Below, in pieces: positions 40,352-64,000 of a stretch of 64,000 bases of DNA. Under the pieces are notes generated by a model. That model made no database searches. It had not been told where the DNA came from and saw only the letters and a program-made list of their open reading frames with translations. The DNA is taken from the NCBI RefSeq assembly GCF_900105195.1, contig NZ_FNRX01000002.1:1302001-1366000 (forward strand), given 5' to 3'. This DNA comes from Rhodococcus pyridinivorans. GTDB taxonomy: Bacteria > Actinomycetota > Actinomycetes > Mycobacteriales > Mycobacteriaceae. The translations under genes were made by a program, and so were the position numbers. How positions within the stretch are numbered: position 1 is the first letter of the stretch; the number at the start of each line of letters is the position of its first letter.

Positions 40352-42187
40352 TCAGTTTGGCGCGCATTCGGGTACGTCAATAGTGACTTTCGCGTTCCTA
40401 ATCAAGGGCTGCACAGGAACCTCGGGCTCGCCCGGCGTAGCAGGTTCTGTCATGGAGAAGACAAGTTCCACCGTTTCACCTTGCGGAATCGGTGTCTGGA
40501 CGCTATAGATGGGATGTCCGCGCTCCCGTCCGATATAGCTGAATGCTGGTTTCTCGTCGATAGTGACCTTGGTTAGAGTGGCTCCGCGTGTTGCGATTAG
40601 TGCTACATCTGCGAGGTTGGTCCCTCGTGGCGCGTCAACGGGATTTTCGAACATGGATGCGACGTAGTCAGTGTACGTTCCAACGGGAAGATTGTTCGTC
40701 AGACGCACGGTGACCTCTGAAGTCCGAGCATCGTTCTCACATGAGGCGGTGTACTGGATTTCTCTGTCCAAGTAGTAATCCAGTTTGTTTCCTCCAAGAT
40801 TGTTTACCACTATGGAGGCGTACGGTGCCTCTGTATCGGAGACTACGTTTGCCAAGCGGGTTTTCTCGATAATTTCCTGTTCGTTCGCTTGAGCGCTCCA
40901 GAGTGAAAGGCGCCCCTCGCTTACTGCTTTTCCGAGCGCCTGAAGGAGTGACTTTGGGTTTTGTACCCCTCCCGTTAGTTTCTGCACAACAAGTTTTGCA
41001 ATGGTCTGAAGGTATTCTTTTCTGGCGATCTGATCATCACCGAATCGAGCGTATGCAGTAGCTCCGGTAATCTCGACTACATTCTCGGCGGTGATTTTTT
41101 CCCCGTCAGGCATTGTGACTGGTCCGACGGCACCAAGTACGTAACTCAAAGCGACGGGATCAGTCGCGATAACTCCGTCCACGTACTCTGCGGACTCTTG
41201 ATGCCACAGTGAGCGCCATATCTCCGCAGCGTACGGAAAGTGTGGACTAACGTTGCTATTTCGAAAATCGGTAGTTGGTCGGCTGTGTCCGTATGTTAGC
41301 TCAAAATCGGGACCGAGGTCGATTGGTGTCTTATTCATACTAATTTCACGATTACTCGCCAAATCGTCAATCTGTGCTCGACCCTGGTCTGTGCGGACGA
41401 TTGCGAAGGCCCCGAGCAAGCCCCCCGTGCCGCGCGCTTCGGCATTCGTCTGGAAACCGACAAAGTAGCTGCGCGGACCCTCTGCGCCGAGCATGGCGGG
41501 AGCGACCTGCGCCGCGAGCGAGGTGTTGTTCAACAGGCCGGAGAGTTCGGATACCTGATCCTGTAGATCGACCCGCGCGTCGTCGATCAGCCCGAGCCAT
41601 GTGCTGTCTACATTCTGGGCCTGCTCATCCAGGTCGCTGATCGCTGCAGAGGTCGTCTCGAGGACGGGCGCGGCGTCGCGGAGAGCCGCAAGATTGATTC
41701 GTGCGCCGTCCAAAATCAACTGATCGGGAGACACGGCACTACCTGCGTCGACCGCGGGGAGGAGAACCTGCTCTGTGAGACCGCTCACAATGGTTGTCAT
41801 CTGACGAGTGGAATCGAACGGGTTTCCCAAGAATGGAACGGCGCCGGCAATACGCCACGGCACCGAGTCGACCGAACTCTGGGCGTCCTGGGCGTAACGA
41901 TCGGCGTCGCCCGCGACGATGCGGGCCCTGTCGGTATCGCCTGCGAGCAGTGCGTCTTTCGCCTGCGTCGCGAAGTCCTGTGCCTTCTCCAGGTTCGACT
42001 TCGCCTGCAAGCCTTCGTAACCCAGCCAGCTGATGAATCCGACGACAACGAGTGCGCCTACGCCGCAGCCGATCTGCACGCGCCGGCGCTTCCTGCGCTG
42101 AGCTGCGATCTCCTCATCCGACAGGCGCCTGCGCACCTTACGTCGACGCGGTTCGGGCGAAACTGACTCACCGGTAACATCGTTCAC
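40352..42187 (-). CDS. DUF4012 domain protein, membrane-anchored, exopolysaccharide-associated
   Basis: 611 residues from a GTG at 42187 with AAGGGGG ten bases upstream. A very basic N-terminus (PEPRRRKVRRRLSDEEIAAQRRKRRR, in two parts) precedes one membrane helix (IGCGVGALVVVGFISWLGY), so most of the protein is outside. A helical region (60-200, LEKAQDFATQAKDALLAGDTDRA) is followed by the DUF4012 core: YFVGFQTNAEARGTGGLLGAF, LTYGHSRPTTDFRNSNVSPHFP and YVDGVIATDPVALSYVLGAVG, each clear. DUF4012 proteins have no proven biochemistry but recur in actinobacterial capsule and glycosyltransferase loci, so a role in polymer assembly or anchoring is likely. The 5-prime part is GC-richer than the 3-prime part. 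Divergent from the NRPS gene. Confidence 0.85.
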   Translation of the reverse strand: MNDVTGESVSPEPRRRKVRRRLSDEEIAAQRRKRRRVQIGCGVGALVVVGFISWLGYEGLQAKSNLEKAQDFATQAKDALLAGDTDRARIVAGDADRYAQDAQSSVDSVPWRIAGAVPFLGNPFDSTRQMTTIVSGLTEQVLLPAVDAGSAVSPDQLILDGARINLAALRDAAPVLETTSAAISDLDEQAQNVDSTWLGLIDDARVDLQDQVSELSGLLNNTSLAAQVAPAMLGAEGPRSYFVGFQTNAEARGTGGLLGAFAIVRTDQGRAQIDDLASNREISMNKTPIDLGPDFELTYGHSRPTTDFRNSNVSPHFPYAAEIWRSLWHQESAEYVDGVIATDPVALSYVLGAVGPVTMPDGEKITAENVVEITGATAYARFGDDQIARKEYLQTIAKLVVQKLTGGVQNPKSLLQALGKAVSEGRLSLWSAQANEQEIIEKTRLANVVSDTEAPYASIVVNNLGGNKLDYYLDREIQYTASCENDARTSEVTVRLTNNLPVGTYTDYVASMFENPVDAPRGTNLADVALIATRGATLTKVTIDEKPAFSYIGRERGHPIYSVQTPIPQGETVELVFSMTEPATPGEPEVPVQPLIRNAKVTIDVPECAPN

Positions 42188-42264
42188 GCCGCTTGTGCCC
42201 CCTTCGTGGTTTCCGCTCGAGACGATAACCCGATTTTGATCTGGCCAACCGTTCAAGTGGTGGG

Positions 42265-42279
42265 TAACAGTGACTGTAA
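42265..42279. promoter_or_regulatory. Operator-like palindrome between DUF4012 and NRPS genes
   Basis: TAACAGTGACTGTAA pairs at six of seven positions around a central G and contains the perfect ACAGT-G-ACTGT. It is 78 bases upstream of the DUF4012 start and about 120 bases upstream of the NRPS start, so it could control both. A bulged hairpin GATCGTG/CACGATC lies nearer the NRPS start (about 42297-42342). Confidence 0.35.
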
Positions 42280-42400
42280 GTAAACTTCTGCACGGTGATC
42301 GTGACCGTGGAGTTGGGAGGCTCCGTCCACGATCGCATGACAGGGGAGGGTTCTGCACTTCCCGTGTCCTGAATTGTGTCGGGAGGACGAGGGGAGCGTG

Positions 42401-61164
<18,764 letters not shown>

Positions 61165-61165
<1 letters not shown>

Positions 61166-62916
61166 TGGAAGTACATGATTACCTGCGAATTCTGCAGGCG
61201 AGGTGGAAGATCGTCGCCGTCACGACGGTGGTGGCGGTTCTTGCCGCCCTCGGCGCCTCCCTGCTGACCACGCCCCAGTACGAAGCCAAGACACGCCTGT
61301 TCGTGTCGACCTCGTCGGGCGCGTCGGTGCAGGAGATCTATCAGGGCAACCTGTTCTCGCAGCAGCGAGTCACCTCCTACACCGAACTGCTCGAGGGCAC
61401 CACCCTCGCGCAGCGCACCCTCGACAAGCTCGGTCTCGGCGAGATGTCGGCCGTCGATCTCGCCGGCAAGGTGACCGCCTCGTCGACCCCCGACACGGTG
61501 CTCATCGACACCGCCGTCACCGACGAGTCGCCCGAGCGTGCCCGCGACCTCGCCAACGCACTGTCGGACGAGTTCGTCGTCATGGCACGCGAACTGGAGA
61601 CCCCCGAGGACGGTGGCCCGCCGACCGCCCGCGTGGTGGTCGAGCAGTACGCGGCTACGCCGTCGGCGCCGGTGACGCCGAAGACCACACGGAACGTCGC
61701 GCTGGGTCTGGCCGTCGGTGTGCTGCTCGGCATCGCCCTCGCGGTGCTGCGCGATCGCCTCGACAACACCATCAAGGACCGCAACGCCGTCGAGGAGCTC
61801 GCCGGCACCGGTGTGGTGGGTGTGATCCCGCTCGAGAAGGCCCGGCAGGAGGAGCCGGCGATCGTGTTCGCGGACGCCAACAGCGGCGACGCCGAGGCCT
61901 ACCGGGAGATGCGGACCAACCTGCAGTTCCTCGAGGTCGACAACCCGCCGCGCGCGATCGTTATCACCAGTTCCCTGCCCGGCGAGGGCAAGACCACCAC
62001 GGCGGTCAACCTGGCCCTGGTGCTCGCCGAGGCCGGTCACTCCGTCGTGCTCGTCGAAGCCGACCTGCGCCGCCCGCGTGTGACCAAGTACCTCGGCACG
62101 CTCGGCGACGCCGGCCTGTCGAACGTGCTCGCACACACGGCTGCACTCGAGGACGTGCTCCAGCCGACGCGCTTCGACGGCATGTGGGTGCTCGCGGCCG
62201 GCGGTCTGCCGCCCAACCCGTCCGAGCTGCTCGGTTCCGCGCATGCGCGGGAGGTCATCGAGGACCTGCGGTCGCGCTTCGACTACGTCATCATCGACGC
62301 GCCGCCGCTGCTGCCCGTCACCGACGCGGCGATCCTCACGAACATCGCCGACGGTGCGCTGCTCATCGCGCGTTACGGCAAGACCACCCGCGAGCAGTTC
62401 GCGCGGGCCGTCGGCAACCTGCGGGCGGTCAACGCGCCCGTGCTGGGCACGATCCTGGCGCTGACCCCGACCAAGGGACGCGGCACGGCCTACGAATACC
62501 GCTACTACTACAGCTCCGACAAGGACGGTGCTGCTCCGGCAGCCGCCCAGACGAGCACGCCGGCGACGCAGCGTGTCGGAGCGCCGGCACCGACCGCACC
62601 GGCCGCCCAGCCGGCTGCGCAGGCGCAGACGACCGCGTCGGCACCCGTCGAGGGACCGGCCCGGCCGCAGAACGGTCAGCATCATGTCGAGCCGCCGGCC
62701 ACGCAGGCCCACCCGGCGCCGAGCAACGACGCCTACCACTACCGCGCTGCGGAGCAGTTCCCGCCGGCGCCGCAGCCGGCATCGGAGCGATACGGCAGCG
62801 AGCCCTACCAGGCGCCGCAGGCGTACTCCGCCGCCGAGCCGCTGTCGCGACCCGTGGTGCACGCACCGCGACGCCCGGTGAACGACTCAGGCTCGGAGAG
62901 CGGCGAGGAGAGGTAG
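61165..62916 (+). CDS. Polysaccharide co-polymerase fused to BY-kinase (Wzz-CpsD/Wzc-like tyrosine kinase)
   Basis: 583 residues from the ATG at 61165, which overlaps the NRPS stop; its GAGGGAG ribosome site lies inside the NRPS coding end. The Wzz part starts MEVHDYLRILQARWKIVAV with a membrane helix near 16-38 and a second near 171-190 (NVALGLAVGVLLGIALAVL). The cytosolic BY-kinase has Walker A GEGKTTT (273-279), Walker A-prime VLVEADLRRPRV and Walker B YVIIDAPPLLP. A tyrosine group YEYRYYYSS follows, then about 130 residues rich in Pro, Ala and Gln with scattered Tyr. It controls chain length and export of the polysaccharide through autophosphorylation. The gene converges on its probable phosphatase and overlaps it by 30 bases. 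Confidence 0.93.
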
Positions 62917-63402
62917 CAACAGATCGGCGATCTCGGATCCGACCGTGACGAACGTCTCCTCGTCTCGGCCGATCGGGTCGACGATGTCCTCCGGCCCGGG
63001 TGCAGACATCTGCGCCCGGGCCGTCGTCAGTTCTGCGATGGTCCGCGCACCGGTGGCGTTCTGCAGCCGGGCGGCCTCGCGCAGCGTGAACGTCACCCGC
63101 ATCCTGCGCGGTGCGAGCTGGATGACCTTGGCGCGGTGCCGCTCGCTCATCGTGATGATCATGTCGGAGTCCTCCGCGATCGGCGGGGTGATCCGACGCG
63201 CAGCGAATCCGTCCGGATCGCCTCCGAGCTGCTGCAACACGAGTGCCGCGGTGGGTTCCATGCCGTAACCGACCATCGCCCGGGTGCCGGCGCTGTGCGC
63301 CGAAAGGTCCTCGCGACCGGCCTCGGCCGCGTATGCGGTGGTCAACCTCTCTGCGGTGGGTGATCGGCAGATGTTTCCGGTACACACATAGAGAATCCGC
63401 AT
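62887..63402 (-). CDS. Low-molecular-weight protein tyrosine phosphatase (Wzb-like)
   Basis: 171 residues. The P-loop VCTGNICRSP (Cys7, Arg13) is at the N-terminus as in all LMW-PTPs, and the general acid Asp is in DIVDPIGRDEE near 142. It is about 15-20 residues longer than E. coli Wzb. It most likely removes phosphate from the tyrosine tail of the BY-kinase encoded on the opposite strand; the 3-prime ends of the two genes overlap by 30 bases, so transcription through either could affect the other. Cytoplasmic. Confidence 0.92.
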   Translation of the reverse strand: MRILYVCTGNICRSPTAERLTTAYAAEAGREDLSAHSAGTRAMVGYGMEPTAALVLQQLGGDPDGFAARRITPPIAEDSDMIITMSERHRAKVIQLAPRRMRVTFTLREAARLQNATGARTIAELTTARAQMSAPGPEDIVDPIGRDEETFVTVGSEIADLLLPLLAALRA

Positions 63403-63583
63403 TCGGCGATCCTATGGGAGACGCTATCCAGGCGCTCAGGAGCCATCTCCGGGGTGCTCGGTCCCGGCGTACGTCATACGAACGGCCCTCGTGACCCGCC
63501 GGTAACGTTCTGTACCATCGTCGGTGATTTCGGGCGCCGGGGGAAGCTGACGCGGCTGGCGCATCCAACGTCGAAGGCGGCTG

Positions 63584-64000
63584 ATGAGTTCTATTCTCGG
63601 TGTGACCGTGGGGGAGAGCGCCGTTCGGGTGGTGCGGCCGGTGGATCGAACGACCCCGACGGCGGGGTTCCAGTTCCAGGTGGTCGAAACCGGTAAGGAC
63701 GATCCGGCGCGGCTGGCGGCAGGCACCCTCGGGGTGCTCTTCCAGACCGGTGTGGCGGGCGATCCGATCGAGCGGGTGGGACTGGTCTATCGCGACCAGG
63801 CCCAGGGCGAGCGCCTGCGCGCGGCAATGGCCGTCGAGCACATCGACCGTTACCTGCTCGTCTCCGAACCCGAAGCCGCCGTCACCTATCTGCAGGCCAC
63901 CGGCGAGCTCGGCAGCAACACCGCCGTCTTCTACGACCTCGGCGACGCCGGGCTCACCGTCACCGTCGTCGACCTCGTCTCCCGCGAGGTGCTCGCCGAA
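63584..64000 (+). CDS. Hsp70/actin-like ATPase family protein, N-terminal part (gene leaves the window)
   Basis: The ATG at 63584 opens a frame that runs to the end of the window (139 codons). MSSILGVTVGESAVRVVRP resembles the first phosphate-binding strand pair of the actin/Hsp70 fold, and TAVFYDLGDAGLTVTVVDL the second (DLGGG-type) phosphate loop, with Asp in place of one Gly. RYLLVSEPEAAVTYL fits the Hsp70 EPxAA motif. Similar proteins occur in mycobacteria and relatives, often as large membrane or envelope-related ATPases. Function is unknown and most of the protein is outside the window. Confidence 0.7.
   Translation, partial: MSSILGVTVGESAVRVVRPVDRTTPTAGFQFQVVETGKDDPARLAAGTLGVLFQTGVAGDPIERVGLVYRDQAQGERLRAAMAVEHIDRYLLVSEPEAAVTYLQATGELGSNTAVFYDLGDAGLTVTVVDLVSREVLAE

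Overview
The window is high-GC actinobacterial chromosome. Gene content points to a Rhodococcus or a close mycolic-acid relative: three IclR regulators around aromatic or steroid-type catabolic enzymes, a self-sufficient P450 of the RhF/CYP116B type, a CopRS-like copper regulon, and a Hsp70/actin-like ATPase of mycobacterial type. The organism is an inference; no rRNA or tRNA was found.

Layout. (1) 1-9637 is a catabolic region: the end of an SDR gene, two IclR genes, a type I extradiol dioxygenase and an HsaA-like flavin monooxygenase on the minus strand, a divergent SnoaL-like gene, then a P450-reductase-ferredoxin fusion with an MFS transporter and a third IclR gene. The two operons share a CGTTGAACG operator core. 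(2) 10152-21337 alternates envelope and stress functions: a polyprenyl glycosylphosphotransferase, a lipoprotein of the metallo-beta-lactamase fold, an SRPBCC protein, a copper regulon (response regulator and kinase divergent from a DUF305 lipoprotein and a CopB-type ATPase, with a recognisable CopR box between), a second glycosylphosphotransferase and an SDR. (3) 21408-24548 holds less conserved genes: an unknown protein, an aspartate-dehydrogenase-like enzyme, an HTH protein and a small membrane protein. (4) 24742-42187 is an exopolysaccharide locus: galU, a third glycosylphosphotransferase broken by a one-base frameshift, ugd, three glycosyltransferases, a flippase, a Wzy-like polymerase, a DUF2264 protein, two insertion sequences (one truncated), an acetyltransferase and a DUF4012 protein. 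Much of 27.7-42 kb is visibly poorer in GC than its surroundings. (5) 42401-61165 is one gene of about 6250 codons for a six-module NRPS, (C-A-T)x6-TE. Its stop codon overlaps the start of a Wzz/BY-kinase gene, which converges on a low-molecular-weight tyrosine phosphatase. The window ends inside an Hsp70-like gene.

How the genes may work together. GalU and Ugd supply UDP-glucose and UDP-glucuronate. The glycosylphosphotransferases load the first sugar on a lipid carrier, the glycosyltransferases extend it, the flippase and polymerase export and polymerise it, and the BY-kinase/phosphatase pair controls chain length. The NRPS is translationally coupled to this machinery, so a (lipo)peptide may be made together with the polysaccharide; this link is inference.

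The least expected signal is in the leaders of the three glycosylphosphotransferase paralogues (10113, 18349, 26146). Each has the same 17-nt hairpin/Shine-Dalgarno element, followed by a micro-ORF of exactly six codons whose TGA overlaps the main ATG, although the three peptides are unrelated.
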